Shown one piece after another: positions 25,181 to 34,365 of a stretch of 64,000 nucleotides of DNA. A model generated the notes under the pieces. The model was not told the origin of the DNA, ran no database searches, and worked only from the letters and a program-made list of their open reading frames with translations. A program made the position numbers and the translations under genes. The stretch's first letter is position 1; each line of letters begins with the position of its first letter. This DNA comes from Streptomyces scopuliridis RB72 (lineage in GTDB: Bacteria; Actinomycetota; Actinomycetes; Streptomycetales; Streptomycetaceae): assembly GCF_000718095.1 (NCBI RefSeq), contig NZ_JOEI01000026.1, positions 1-64,000 of the forward strand, written 5' to 3'.

Positions 25181-25813
25181 ATGAGCAGCATCAGCATTAT
25201 CGGACTGGGAAACATGGCCCGTGCTTTGGCCGGCCGGGCGCTCGCCGGCGGTAACGCCGTCGAGATCATCGGCCGCGACCCGGCCAAGGCCAAGGAGTTG
25301 GCCGCCACGCTCGGCGGCGCCACGGTCGGGACGGCCGGGGCCGCCCCGGCCGGGGACATCGTTATCCTCGCCGCGCCGTACGCCGGCGCGGCGGCGGTGG
25401 TGAGGGAGTACGGGGACGTACTGCGCGGCAAGATTATCGTCGACATCACCAACCCCGTAGCCCCCGACCTGCGGGGCTTCGTCGTCCCCGACGACAGTTC
25501 CGGCGCACAGGAGATCGCCAAGGCGGCTCCCGACGACGCGCATGTCGTCAAGGCGTTCAACACTGTGTTCTCTCACATTCTGGCGGCCGGCCCGGCCGAG
25601 GGCCGCCCTCTGGACGTGTTCATCGCCGGCGACGACGCGCAGGCGAAGGCACGCGTGTCGGCGTTCGTCGAGAGCCTGGGGCTGCGCCCCTGGGACACCG
25701 GGGAGCTGTCCATGGCGCGGGCACTGGAGAACGTCGGCCTGCTGGAGCTGGGCCTCATGAACCACTCCGTCAAGCACGCCAATTTCTCCCTCGGCATCAC
25801 CCTTCTCGGCTGA
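25181..25813 (+). CDS. F420-reductase-like NAD(P)-binding protein (copy 2)
   Basis: This 210-residue protein begins MSSISIIGLGNMARALAGRA. It aligns over its whole length with copy 1 at 21125: DIVILAAPYAGAAAVVREYG, IIVDITNPVAPDLRGF, HVVKAFNTVFSHILA and DVFIAGDDAQAKARVSAFVE. Same predicted fold and cofactor loop. It is the first gene of a three-gene set (25181, 25905, 26909) facing away from the LysR gene, so LysR-controlled expression is likely. Confidence 0.87.
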   Translation: MSSISIIGLGNMARALAGRALAGGNAVEIIGRDPAKAKELAATLGGATVGTAGAAPAGDIVILAAPYAGAAAVVREYGDVLRGKIIVDITNPVAPDLRGFVVPDDSSGAQEIAKAAPDDAHVVKAFNTVFSHILAAGPAEGRPLDVFIAGDDAQAKARVSAFVESLGLRPWDTGELSMARALENVGLLELGLMNHSVKHANFSLGITLLG

Positions 25814-25904
25814 GCGCACCCCTACCACTACCTCTCGTGCCGCATTACGCCAGTTCACTTACGGCACGAAAAGACCCTGCACCTACCCTCACAAGGACAG
25901 TTAG

Positions 25905-26840
25905 ATGCGCGTATTCGTTGCTGGGGGGACCGGCCATTCCGGTTCGTACATCATCCCCGAGCTCATCGCCGCCGGGCACGAGGTCACCGGCCTGGCCCGG
26001 TCGGACGCGGCCGCGGCGGCCGTGTCCGCGCTCGGCGCGAAGGTGCGTCGCGGCGACCTCCAGGATCTCGACGGGCTCAAGGAGGCAGCCGCGGACTCCG
26101 ATGGCGTCATTCACGTCGCGCACAGGCAGGATCTGCTTCCCTCCGGCGGGCTCGACGCCGTGGCCGCCGCGGAGCTCCCGATCATGCTCGCGTACGGCGA
26201 GGCACTCGCGGGAACCGGAAAGCCGCTGGTCACGGCGGGAAGCATCGGCTCGCCCGGGAACCTGGAGCGGCCGGCCACCGAGGAGGACCCGGCCCTCCCC
26301 GCCGGCGAGGAGCACAAGGGCACCCTGCGGGTCCGCAACGTCGTGGAAAGGGCCGTTGTCGACCTCGCCGAGCAGGGGGTGCGGTCTTCGGTCGTGCGGA
26401 TCGCCAACATCGCGCACAGCACGACCGATCGTGCCGGCTTCCTCCCCACGCTGATCGCGCTCGCGAAGGAAAAGGGGTTCGTCGGCTACCACGGCGACGG
26501 CGCGAACCTGTGGAACGCCGTGCACATCCGCGATGCCGCCACCTTGTTCCGCCTGGCGCTGGAGAAGGGGCCGGCCGGCAAATACTGGCACGCGGTCGAG
26601 GACGGGGGCATCCCGTTCCGCGACATCGCCGAGGCCATCGCCGGCCGCCTGGGCCTGCCCGCCGTGAGCGTTCCCAACGATGCCCTGATGACGCCGGGGT
26701 ACTTCGGGTTCCTCACGAATATCGTCACGCAGAGCTACCCGGCGTCCAACCTCATCACCCGCCGGACCCTCGGCTGGGAACCCGCCCGGCCCGGCCTGCT
26801 CGCCGATCTGGACAACGGCCATTATTTTCCCGCCGGCTGA
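25905..26840 (+). CDS. NAD-dependent epimerase/dehydratase-like atypical SDR
   Basis: This 311-residue extended/atypical SDR starts MRVFVAGGTGHSGSYIIPEL, a GxxGxxG loop. It continues HEVTGLARSDAAAAAVSALG, RRGDLQDLDGLKEAAADSDG and, late, WNAVHIRDAATLFRLALEKG. The strict YxxxK is replaced (residues KGTLRVRN), as in many sugar-epimerase-like actinobacterial reductases. It lies 91 bp after copy 2 and 68 bp before copy 3 of the F420-reductase-like genes, so probably in one transcript. Substrate unknown. Confidence 0.87.
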   Translation: MRVFVAGGTGHSGSYIIPELIAAGHEVTGLARSDAAAAAVSALGAKVRRGDLQDLDGLKEAAADSDGVIHVAHRQDLLPSGGLDAVAAAELPIMLAYGEALAGTGKPLVTAGSIGSPGNLERPATEEDPALPAGEEHKGTLRVRNVVERAVVDLAEQGVRSSVVRIANIAHSTTDRAGFLPTLIALAKEKGFVGYHGDGANLWNAVHIRDAATLFRLALEKGPAGKYWHAVEDGGIPFRDIAEAIAGRLGLPAVSVPNDALMTPGYFGFLTNIVTQSYPASNLITRRTLGWEPARPGLLADLDNGHYFPAG

Positions 26841-26908
26841 CGGCGGGAACCGGATCGTAACGAGCACGGCAACCGGCAAGTTCGGCTCTTCTGAAGGACG
26901 TTGAGATT

Positions 26909-27577
26909 ATGACGACTGTGGGATTCATCGGAAGCGGAAGCATCGGCAGGACCATCGCGCAACTCGCTGTCGGGGCCGGGCACCAGGTGGTGCTCAGCAA
27001 CTCGCGCGGTCCCGAAACGCTCGTGGACACGGCCGCGGAACTGGGGCCGCGGGCGTCCGCGGCGACGAGCGAAGAGGCCGCAGCGGCCGGTGACATTGTC
27101 GTGGTCACGGTGCCGGTCAGCGCCTTCCCCCACGTGCCCGCCGCGCCACTGGCCGGGAAGACGGTCATCGACACCTGCAACTACGGCCCCGAGCGTGACG
27201 GGCACATCCCCGAGCTCGACAACAAGTCCCTCACCTCGAGCGAGCTGCTTCTGCGGTACGTCCCGGACGCCCTGCTCGTAAAGGCGTTCAACAACATCTT
27301 CTTCAAGCACCTGCTGTCACTCGCACGCCCGGCTGGGGCGGCCGACCGCTCCTACCTGCCGATCGCCGGTGACTCCGCACCGGCGAAGGCGGCGGTAACC
27401 GAATTCATCGACTCCATCGGCTACAGCGTGGTGGACGCGGGAACGCTGGCCGACAACTGGCGGCAGGCGACGGGCACGCCGGTGTGGGGAACACCGTACG
27501 GGCCGTACTCGAACGAGAAGGGCCAGCCGGTCGGCGAGGACGCCATCCGCGCGGCACTGGCCACCGCAACGCGGTAA
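26909..27577 (+). CDS. F420-reductase-like NADPH-binding protein (copy 3)
   Basis: A 222-residue protein with MTTVGFIGSGSIGRTIAQLA, NSRGPETLVDTAAELG (the NSRGPE motif typical of true NADPH:F420 reductase relatives), DIVVVTVPVSAFPHVPAAPL and LLVKAFNNIFFKHLL. It is more distant from copies 1 and 2 than they are from each other. ATG 26909 follows AAGGACG. It ends the LysR-linked cluster, and a strong hairpin follows at 27618. Confidence 0.88.
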   Translation: MTTVGFIGSGSIGRTIAQLAVGAGHQVVLSNSRGPETLVDTAAELGPRASAATSEEAAAAGDIVVVTVPVSAFPHVPAAPLAGKTVIDTCNYGPERDGHIPELDNKSLTSSELLLRYVPDALLVKAFNNIFFKHLLSLARPAGAADRSYLPIAGDSAPAKAAVTEFIDSIGYSVVDAGTLADNWRQATGTPVWGTPYGPYSNEKGQPVGEDAIRAALATATR

Positions 27578-27617
27578 CCGTCAATTATCGCGGACCGTGA
27601 TGTGGTCCGGCCGTGCC

Positions 27618-27651
27618 ATGCCCCCGCCCGGTGGACACCGGGCGGGGGCAT
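27618..27651 (+). terminator. GC-rich hairpin terminator
   Basis: ATGCCCCCGCCCGGTG (27618-27633) and CACCGGGCGGGGGCAT (27636-27651) are perfect reverse complements, separated by GA, followed by ATTTCG. Placed 40 bp after the stop at 27577. Terminators of this kind in Streptomyces often lack a long U run. Confidence 0.7.
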
Positions 27652-27712
27652 ATTTCGCACGCAAAGGCGTCGAATCCGGCGACGGCTTGCCCCTGCGTCT
27701 CGTCGCGCGGAG

Positions 27713-27934
27713 TCAGGTTCGACGTCGCCGGGTCAGGTCGCGGACTGCTCCCTGGGCGGCCACCTGCCCGCGCAGATTCGTGTTGGCCTCCTTGAGCTGG
27801 TGGTTCTCGATCTCCAGGACCTGGACGATCCGGGCCAAGAGCTGCGCCTGGCTACGCAGATCGTCGCGTTCGGCGCGGATGCGGGTCAGGTCCTGCTGCT
27901 GATTGTCCGCGCGGGCTCGCGCCGACTCGGGCAC
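27713..27934 (-). pseudogene. DUF6262-like coiled-coil protein, C-terminal part
   Basis: The frame reads RADNQQQDLTRIRAERDDLR, then QLLARIVQVLEIENHQLKEA and ends GAVRDLTRRRRT. The long Leu-heptad helix fits the C-terminal coiled coil of DUF6262/TnpC-type proteins that accompany recombinase pairs in actinobacterial transposons. The N-terminal HTH-like part is missing. It joins the integrase relic with an overlap. Confidence 0.5.
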
Positions 27935-28565
27935 GGTCTCCTGACGCTCTCGCCGGCGGCGATGCGCTCGCCTGCCTCGGTGAGCGTCTCGGCCAAGGCA
28001 AGGCCCTTCTCCTGGTCCAGGACGTCGAGCATGTCTGCTTGGGAGCGGCCTGCGTAGGACTCGGACATGGCGGTGGCGGCGTGTCCGTACTGCACCGCCA
28101 GGGCAATTCGACCGCCGGGCCGGCGGTAGATGAACCAGGCGATGGTGCGGCGAAAGCGGTGCAGGGCAACGGCGCCGTCAGGGTCGTCCGGGATCAGCTC
28201 GTGCGGCCGGTCGTGATCCATCGCGAGCTGGTTGGCCCAGGCAGTGAAAGCGCGGATCCTTTCCACGGCGGTGTCGGAGGACAGCCCCGTGCGAGGCATG
28301 CAGGTGTCCTTCGCGTGCCGGTGGAGGGTGCGGGTGAACAGTTGCTCGCCGGCTTCAAGTTCTTCGACGACGGCGATGGCGCGCGCGACGGGTCCAGCAC
28401 AATCCACGGGTCCGCTCGCTCCTCGCCTTCTCCGATCGCGTTGCCGTCCTCGTCAAGGACGCCCTTGAAGTGCCGGCCGCGGATCTCGAACCGGGCGGTT
28501 CCGTCGTCCCGCTCCACGCGGGTGCAGCAGCCGCGGCGCAGGGCCAGGACTACTGGCGGAGGGGT
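27886..28565 (-). pseudogene. Tyrosine recombinase, C-terminal half (split gene)
   Basis: Begins VVLALRRGCCTRVERDDG (the box after the catalytic Arg region), continues FEIRGRHFKGVLDEDGN and, after a frameshift near 28390, RFRRTIAWFIYRRPGGRIAL, VQYGHAATAMSESYAGRS (H..R/H..Y part of the active site) and LTEAGERIAAGES. The N-terminal half is at 31797-32221 on the same strand, ending AYLSGMR, exactly where this half begins. So one gene is cut in two by 3.2 kb. Confidence 0.68.
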
Positions 28566-28630
28566 GTTATTCCGAACGTGCACTATTCCCCCTCCTTCCG
28601 GCTCTTGGAAGCGGTCTTCTGGGTATCTCC

Positions 28631-29239
28631 TCATCGCTTCGCTGCGGCGCCCCCTGTGGTGGCGAGGAGAGTTTGCGCCTGTTCGCGGGCATGGCTGATG
28701 GGGTCCGGGAAGATGTGCAGGCCGTGGGCGACGAGCGCCCCTTCGTGAAGCAGCATGAGCGTCCGTCCCAGTTGGACAGCCCCGCCTGGGGCGATGTCTC
28801 CAGCGAGGTCGGTGAATAGGGCGAGCATCCACTCCTTTTGCCCGGTGATGATCGGGTAGGCCGGGTGGGCCGGATCGCTGATCTCGGCGTGAGCGTTGAC
28901 CATGCTGCACCCCTTGGAACTGTTCTTCGCCGACCACGCGCGTGAGGCATCGAAGACGGCCAGGACGCGCGCTGCCGACACCGGCTGTGCGGCGTCGAGG
29001 CACTGGGCGAGGAAGGCCCGCCAGCGTTCATCACGATCCGCGAGGTACTCCACGACGATCTGCTCCTTGGAACCGAACCGGTCGTAGAGGGTCTTCTTCG
29101 TCACCCCGGCCTCGGCGGCGATCAGGTCCACCCCGACGGCATGGATGCCGCGCTCGTAGAACAGCCTCGCGGCGGCCTCCAGGACGCGCCGTGCGGCAGG
29201 CGTCATCGTGATCCGTCGCGGCCTCTCGGTAGTGCCCAT
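28631..29239 (-). CDS. TetR family regulator, divergent from DMT transporter
   Basis: A 202-residue TetR protein: HTH ARRVLEAAARLFYERGIHAV with VTKKTLYDRFGSKEQIVVEY (about 15-65). The C-terminal domain contains CSMVNAHAEISDPAHPAYPI and LGRTLMLLHEGALVAHGLHI. ATG 29239 lies 10 bp from the first operator repeat. It almost certainly represses itself and the transporter at 29309. The pair lies inside the split recombinase gene. Confidence 0.9.
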   Translation of the reverse strand: MGTTERPRRITMTPAARRVLEAAARLFYERGIHAVGVDLIAAEAGVTKKTLYDRFGSKEQIVVEYLADRDERWRAFLAQCLDAAQPVSAARVLAVFDASRAWSAKNSSKGCSMVNAHAEISDPAHPAYPIITGQKEWMLALFTDLAGDIAPGGAVQLGRTLMLLHEGALVAHGLHIFPDPISHAREQAQTLLATTGGAAAKR

Positions 29240-29248
29240 ACCTCAGGA

Positions 29249-29299
29249 GTATACCGATCTGTATAGTGAGCCGATGGGTATACCGATCTGTTTAGTGGA
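29249..29299. promoter_or_regulatory. TetR operator, two copies 29 bp apart
   Basis: GTATACCGATCTGTATAGTG starts at 29249 and GTATACCGATCTGTTTAGTG at 29278. Each holds the dyad TATAC-N6-GTATA (second copy GTTTA). They fill the gap between the TetR (29239) and transporter (29309) starts. Confidence 0.7.
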
Positions 29300-29308
29300 G
29301 GGTGAGGC

Positions 29309-30241
29309 GTGAACTTCCTGCTCTCGATCGCCTTCGTGATCTGCTGGAGTTCCGGGTTCATTGGAGCCAAGCTCGGCGCGGGCAGTGCGTCTGCGGTCAC
29401 GATCCTGATGTGGCGGTTCCTGCCGCTGGCCGTCATCCTGATCGTCATTGCCACCGTCTCCAGAACGTCGTGGCGGGACCTCGCGGTGCGGGATGTGGCC
29501 CGGCAGGCCGTGATCGGCATGCTGTCGCAGAGCGGCTATCTGCTCACCGTCTACTACGCGATCCAACTCGGGGTCTCCAGCGGCACCACAGCCCTGATCG
29601 ACGGCGTCCAGCCCCTCGTCGCCGGAGCACTTGCCGGACCGTTGTTGCGTCAGCACGTCTCACACAAGCAGTGGCTCGGCTTGTGCCTGGGGGTGAGCGG
29701 CGTCGCCATCGTCACCACGGCCGATGCCGCGGTCGGCACCGGTGCGGCCTGGTGGGCCTATCTCATCCCCTTCCTCGGCATGTTCTCGCTGGTAGCGGCC
29801 ACGTTCCTCGAAAGCCGCTCCCGCGCGCGGGTCGCGCCCGCAGTGTCGCTGACCGTCCACTGCGCCACCAGTGCCGTCATCTTCACGGCACTTGCCGTGA
29901 GCGTCGGAGCCGCGAAGCCGCCCGCTGAGTTCTCGTTCTGGGCCGCGATCATCTGGCTCGTAGCCTTGTCGACCTTCGGCGGATACGGGCTGTACTGGCT
30001 CATCCTGAGGCGCTCTGGAGTTACGAAGGTCAACACGCTCATGTTCCTCATGGCCCCGGTCACGGCAGTCTGGGGAGCCCTCATGTTCGGCGAAACGTTC
30101 GGTCCGCAGACCGCTCTCGGCCTGGCCGTCGGCCTCGTAGCAGTCGTCATCGTCCATCGCGGTGACACCTCATCCACCAGGGTGTGCGCGCGGGATACGG
30201 ACACGGGCGAGACCGCGAGGCCAGCCAAGTACGGCGCCTGA
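29309..30241 (+). CDS. EamA-type DMT transporter
   Basis: A 310-residue inner-membrane protein with ten predicted helices in two EamA repeats: first MNFLLSIAFVICWSSGFIGA through SGTTALIDGVQPLVAGALAG, second FLGMFSLVAATFLES through NTLMFLMAPVTAVWGALMFG. The CWSSGFI and P-x-x-A patterns are family landmarks. GTG 29309 follows GGAGGGTGAG. The polar C-terminal tail of about 25 residues is cytoplasmic. Paired with a TetR repressor, an efflux role for a toxic small molecule is likely; substrate unknown. Confidence 0.9.
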   Translation: MNFLLSIAFVICWSSGFIGAKLGAGSASAVTILMWRFLPLAVILIVIATVSRTSWRDLAVRDVARQAVIGMLSQSGYLLTVYYAIQLGVSSGTTALIDGVQPLVAGALAGPLLRQHVSHKQWLGLCLGVSGVAIVTTADAAVGTGAAWWAYLIPFLGMFSLVAATFLESRSRARVAPAVSLTVHCATSAVIFTALAVSVGAAKPPAEFSFWAAIIWLVALSTFGGYGLYWLILRRSGVTKVNTLMFLMAPVTAVWGALMFGETFGPQTALGLAVGLVAVVIVHRGDTSSTRVCARDTDTGETARPAKYGA

Positions 30242-30254
30242 TACCTCTGCCTCG

Positions 30255-31612
30255 TTAGAGAGGAGGAGTTTCCTCGTCGTCTGCGGCCCGGGCCGCCAGG
30301 TATTCGGCCCAGTCGCGTCGGGCGTCGGCGACCCAGCGGAGTGCTGTGTGGCGGTGCATCCCGGTCACGTCGGCGAGGATCGGGCTGGGGAGATCAGCAG
30401 CGAGGGCGGCCAGCGCCGCGTTGCGCGCGGTGCGAACCGGGAGGCCGTGCCGGTTGAGTTTCTGGGTCATGCCGTGGGTCGAGATCGGCTTGCCCGGGAC
30501 CATCCCCGGGAAGAGCCACCTGGGGCCCGCGTGGACTCGCGAGAGCTGCGGCCGTAGCTGGGGCTGTTCGGCAAGGTGGCGAAGGAGCTCGGCGAGTCGT
30601 GGAGGCAGCAACACGGGGTGGCGGCCCAGGACGAGGTGGGCGTGCTTGTCGCCGAACTTGAGGTGTTCGGGCGTCAGATGGCAAAGGCGCTCGGTGGACG
30701 GACCGAACAGCAGGGTGATCGCGCCGGCAGCCCGGACGTCCGTAGGCAGGACATCGTCAGTCAGACATCGCTGGAGGAGTGGCCATCGGTCGTCCTCATC
30801 GAGCAGGTTCTGGGGCTCTGCCTCGGGATAGAGGGGACGGTGAGCTCGCCGGTGAGCCGACGGCTCGTGGTCCACTTCAGGAAGTATCGGATCAGGTAGC
30901 GACGTTGGCTGGTGGCTCCGGTGATCCAGTCGTCGATGTGCTCCTGGGCGAGGTCGGCAAGAGCCAAGCCGCGTTGGTCCATCCAGGCCAGGGAGTCCAG
31001 GGCGACGCTGACGCGGCGCCGCAGGTCGCGGTCGGCGGAGGCGGGATGGTGGCGGGTGGCGGCCCGCTGGCGTGCTCGCCGAAGCAAGAACCAGTGCAGG
31101 AACGGGCGGGCGAGGTTGACGTGCGCGTCCGGCTTGTCCGCGAGTTCGTGCTCCAGCCAGCCGGGGATGCGTTCGAGGTCCTCGTTCCGCTCGTCCAAAA
31201 TGCCGGTGTGGTCGAGGAGTTGCCGGACGTAGCGCTGGTTCCGGCTGGGCGGCAGCTCGTCCAACAGCTCGTGTGTGAGTGTGTGGCCTTCGGTAACGAG
31301 TCGGGCAAGGAGCTTGGTATTCGGGCTCGCCTTGATCCACTGAATCGCGGGGAACGGTGAGGGAGCCGCTGCCAGCGCGGCCGCGAGCGGCTTCAGTTGC
31401 GGGGTGACCGTGCCGTCGGCCCCGGCCAGCAGGGCATTGACCCGTTCAGCGAGTACGCAGTGAGCGCATCGGCCGCGGCTCTGAGGTTTTCCGGCCCGGC
31501 CGCACTGCTTGCAGGTGTAGTCGGCGGCGAAGCCGACGCATGGGCCGCAGACCTCGGCGCCGTGGTCGTCTCGTGCGATGAGCGGCCGGCCGCTTCCGCC
31601 ACTCCAACCTCC
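30255..31612 (-). pseudogene. Zinc-finger site-specific recombinase, frameshifted
   Basis: The N-terminal part has a CxxC array: EVCGPCVGFAADYTCKQCGR and GRCAHCVLAERVNALLAGAD. It continues HELLDELPPSRNQRYVRQLL and LIRYFLKWTTSRRL. Near 30820 the frame shifts to LLDEDDRWPLLQRC, then GAITLLFGPSTERLCHLTPE (Arg of box I) and HRHTALRWVADARRDWAEYL (C-terminal Tyr). A Streptomyces recombinase type usually found with a second recombinase and a DUF6262 protein. No good start codon exists upstream, so the N-terminus may also be cut. Stop is 13 bp from the convergent transporter stop. Confidence 0.65.
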
Positions 31613-31796
31613 GTTGCGTTAGACGCATCATTGTGGGGTGACGTCGGTGAAGCGCAAGAGTCACTGGCAGATCGCCTGCGCCGTGCGAGAGGATGGCGGA
31701 GCAGAGGCCCATCACCTGCTGATTCGCGCGTATTTGAACCCTGCGGAGTGCTGCATCAGATGCAACTCCGCCCCGTTCTCCTCGGCAGCGCATGCC

Positions 31797-32221
31797 GGAC
31801 AGGTAGGCACAGCAGATCAGTGCGGCGGTGGACAGGCGCAGTACCAGCGTGTCCACGTCGTCGAAGCCGATCGACTGCCGCCACGGGCGGTTGCCGGTCC
31901 GGGCGGCGAGCGGCACGTCGAGGACCGGGCCGGGACCGAAGTCCTGCGGGGCGAGCTCGTCGAGCAGGATGCTGCGGGCGCGCGCTGGCCGGTGCTGACG
32001 CCGTGGGTGGCGGCCAGGAAGGTAATGGCCATCGGCGGCAGCGCGGCGCCGTAGCGAGCGATGACAGCGGTGGCGGCCGGGGTGCCGCTGGCGGGCAGCT
32101 TCCTCCCGACCGCGAGCAGGCCGCGCAGGTAGGCCAAGGCGGCCTCGGTGCCGCCGGGTGCGGCTGTCTTTCCCGCAGGGGTAGGGCGCGGCATCCGGCC
32201 CGCAGGGTCAGGGCGCGGCAT
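31797..32221 (-). pseudogene. Tyrosine recombinase, N-terminal half (split gene)
   Basis: Starts with a doubled nonapeptide (MPRPDPAGR, MPRPTPAGK), then EAALAYLRGLLAVGRKLP and ALPPMAITFLAATHGVSTGQ. After a frameshift near 31980 it continues ARTGNRPWRQSIGFDDVDTL, then STAALICCAYLSGMR, where homology ends at the Arg of box I. The continuation VLALRRGCC is at 28565 and downstream. Together they rebuild one recombinase. Confidence 0.62.
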
Positions 32222-32225
32222 CCGG
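32183..32225. repeat. 27-bp tandem repeat in recombinase N-terminus
   Basis: AGGGCGCGGCATCCGG at 32183-32198 and 32210-32225, period 27 bp, encoding the doubled nonapeptide MPRPxPAG(R/K) on the minus strand. Confidence 0.7.
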
Positions 32226-32488
32226 ACGGCCCCGTGCCGAATCTATCCGGCTGCTCACCGCGCTCAACGACGGGGACCGTCCCATGACCGCGCCGCACCG
32301 TAGCCGCAGGTCTCCAGGTCGGGCTCGGCCTCCAGGATGTCGGCCGGGCGGGCGGCGCCAGGGCGCGCATGGTCTGGCGCCGCTCCCGCAGGGCGCCGAC
32401 CAGATTGGTGGTGAGCTGTCCGATTGCGCCGCCGACGGCGCGTCTAAGCCGTCCCCAGTGGCGAGCCTTCGACGCCCATACTTCTAAA
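32226..32488. other. Stretch with unrecognised coding-like fragment
   Basis: The minus strand reads LRRAVGGAIGQLTTNLVGAL and RERRQTMRALAPP, coding-like but without a start and of no family I recognise. Probably part of the same mobile-element wreck. Confidence 0.35.
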
Positions 32489-32502
32489 GTGGATGCATCA
32501 AC
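32489..32502 (+). promoter_or_regulatory. Operator GTGGA-TGCA-TCAAC upstream of pyruvate oxidase
   Basis: One mismatch from the perfect palindrome GTTGATGCATCAAC at 6840; ten bases in the centre are identical to it. It is 63 bp before the poxB start. Confidence 0.6.
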
Positions 32503-32564
32503 TATATTGAGGCTGTCGAGAGTCATATGGGACAAGTGTGCAGCCCGAGGGGAGAAGTCCGGCG

Positions 32565-34295
32565 ATGCGGAATCTGACCGTGGCCCAGCAGATGGTGGAC
32601 GTTCTGCGCCAGGCGGGCGTGCAGCGGATCTACGGTGTGGTGGGTGACAGCCTGAACTCGGTGGTCGACGCGGTGCGCCGTACCGACGGCATCGAGTGGG
32701 TGCATGTACGAAACGAGGAGGCCGCCGCCTTCGCTGCGGCAGCAGAGGCACAGCTGACCGGCAGGCTCGCGGTGTGTGCCGGAAGCTGTGGCCCCGGAAA
32801 CACACATCTGATTCAGGGACTGTACGACGCGCACCGCTCCGGCGCGCCCGTGCTGGCACTCGCCTCGCACATCCCGTCCCACCAGATCGGTACCGGATTC
32901 TTCCAAGAGACGCACCCGGAACGGCTGTTCACCGAGTGCAGCGACTACTGCGAGATGATCAGCACCCCCGAGCAGATGCCCCGGGTTCTGCGGATCGCCA
33001 TGCAGCGGGCGCTTGGCAACAGCGCGGTGTCAGTCCTGGTGATACCGGGCGATGTCGCGCACGACGAGGCGACTCACCCGACGGAAAGCAGCGACCTGGT
33101 CACTGAGTACGGCCGCGTCGTCGCGCCGGACATACAGGTTCGGGCGCTGGCCGAGAAGCTGAACGCGGCACGGAAGGTGATGCTGTTCTGCGGTGCGGGA
33201 GTGCGGGACGCGCACGCCGAGGTCATGGCGCTCGCCGAGAAGGCTACCGCCCCCATCGGGCACACCCTGCGGGGCAAGGAGTGGATCCAGTTCGACAACC
33301 CGTACGACGTGGGCATGAGCGGTCTGCTGGGCTACGGCGCCTGCTTCGACGCGATGCACGAGGCCGACCTGGTCGTCTTGCTCGGCACCGATTTCCCGTA
33401 CAACGACTTCCTGCCGCAGGCACGGACCGTGCAGATCGACCACGATGCGGGCCGCCTCGGCCGTCGCACTGTGCTAGAACTCGGGGTCCACGGCGACGTC
33501 CGGGAGACGCTGCGGGCTGTGCTGCCGTTGGTCAAGGCGAAGCGGGACCGTACCTATCTGGACCGGATGCTGCACAAGCATGCCAAGTCGCTGGAGAAGG
33601 TGGTCTCCGCCTACACCCACGACGTTGAGCGGCACACCCCGATCCACCCTGAGTACGCTGCCTCGGTTCTGGACGAACTCGCTGCCGACGACGCAGTGTT
33701 CACCGTGGACACCGGCATGTCCAACGTTTGGGCGGCGCGTTATCTGACCCCCAATGGACGGCGCCGGGTGATCGGTTCGTTCCTGCACGCCAACGCGCTG
33801 CCGCACGCCATCGGCGCGCAGTTCGCTTACGCCGGCCGCCAGGTGATCTCGATGTCGGGTGACGGCGGACTGGGCATGCTCATGGGCGAGTTGCTCACAG
33901 TGAAGCTGCACGATCTGCCGGTGAAGACGATCGTTTTCAACAACTCCTCCCTGGGCATGGTGAAGTTGGAGATGCTCGTCGAGGGGCTGCCGGAGCATGA
34001 GACCGACCACGAGCCGGTGGACTACGCGGCGATCGCCCGCAGCGCGGGCATCGAGTCGATCCGCATCGAGCACCCCGGGGATGTTGTCGAGGGACTCAAG
34101 CGGGCCCTCACCCACGACGGACCGTTCCTGGTCGACCTGGTGACCGATCCCAACGCGCTGTCGATCCCGCCGCACATCTCGGCCGCCCAGGTCAAGGGAT
34201 TCGCCTTTGCTGCGGGCCGGACAGTGCTCGACGGCGGCGTCGGCAAGATGCTCGACCTGGCCCGCGCCAACCTGCGAAACATCCCTCGCCCCTGA
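32565..34295 (+). CDS. poxB: Pyruvate dehydrogenase (quinone) / pyruvate oxidase
   Basis: A 576-residue thiamine-diphosphate enzyme closely resembling E. coli PoxB: RIYGVVGDSLNSVVDAV, EEAAAFAAAAEAQLTG with the catalytic Glu, CAGSCGPGNTHLIQGLYDAH, HIPSHQIGTGFFQETHP, and the cofactor block MSGDGGLGMLMGELLTVKLH with FNNSSLGMVKLEM. PoxB decarboxylates pyruvate to acetate and CO2 and passes electrons to membrane quinone. ATG 32565 has GAGGGGAGAAG upstream. The GTGGATGCATCAAC operator suggests it belongs to the quinone-linked regulon. Confidence 0.92.
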   Translation: MRNLTVAQQMVDVLRQAGVQRIYGVVGDSLNSVVDAVRRTDGIEWVHVRNEEAAAFAAAAEAQLTGRLAVCAGSCGPGNTHLIQGLYDAHRSGAPVLALASHIPSHQIGTGFFQETHPERLFTECSDYCEMISTPEQMPRVLRIAMQRALGNSAVSVLVIPGDVAHDEATHPTESSDLVTEYGRVVAPDIQVRALAEKLNAARKVMLFCGAGVRDAHAEVMALAEKATAPIGHTLRGKEWIQFDNPYDVGMSGLLGYGACFDAMHEADLVVLLGTDFPYNDFLPQARTVQIDHDAGRLGRRTVLELGVHGDVRETLRAVLPLVKAKRDRTYLDRMLHKHAKSLEKVVSAYTHDVERHTPIHPEYAASVLDELAADDAVFTVDTGMSNVWAARYLTPNGRRRVIGSFLHANALPHAIGAQFAYAGRQVISMSGDGGLGMLMGELLTVKLHDLPVKTIVFNNSSLGMVKLEMLVEGLPEHETDHEPVDYAAIARSAGIESIRIEHPGDVVEGLKRALTHDGPFLVDLVTDPNALSIPPHISAAQVKGFAFAAGRTVLDGGVGKMLDLARANLRNIPRP

Positions 34296-34365
34296 GATTG
34301 ACGGCCCGACGCCTGCACGCCACCGATCACCCCTGCGCGGGGTCTACGGAAGGGAATCACCATCC

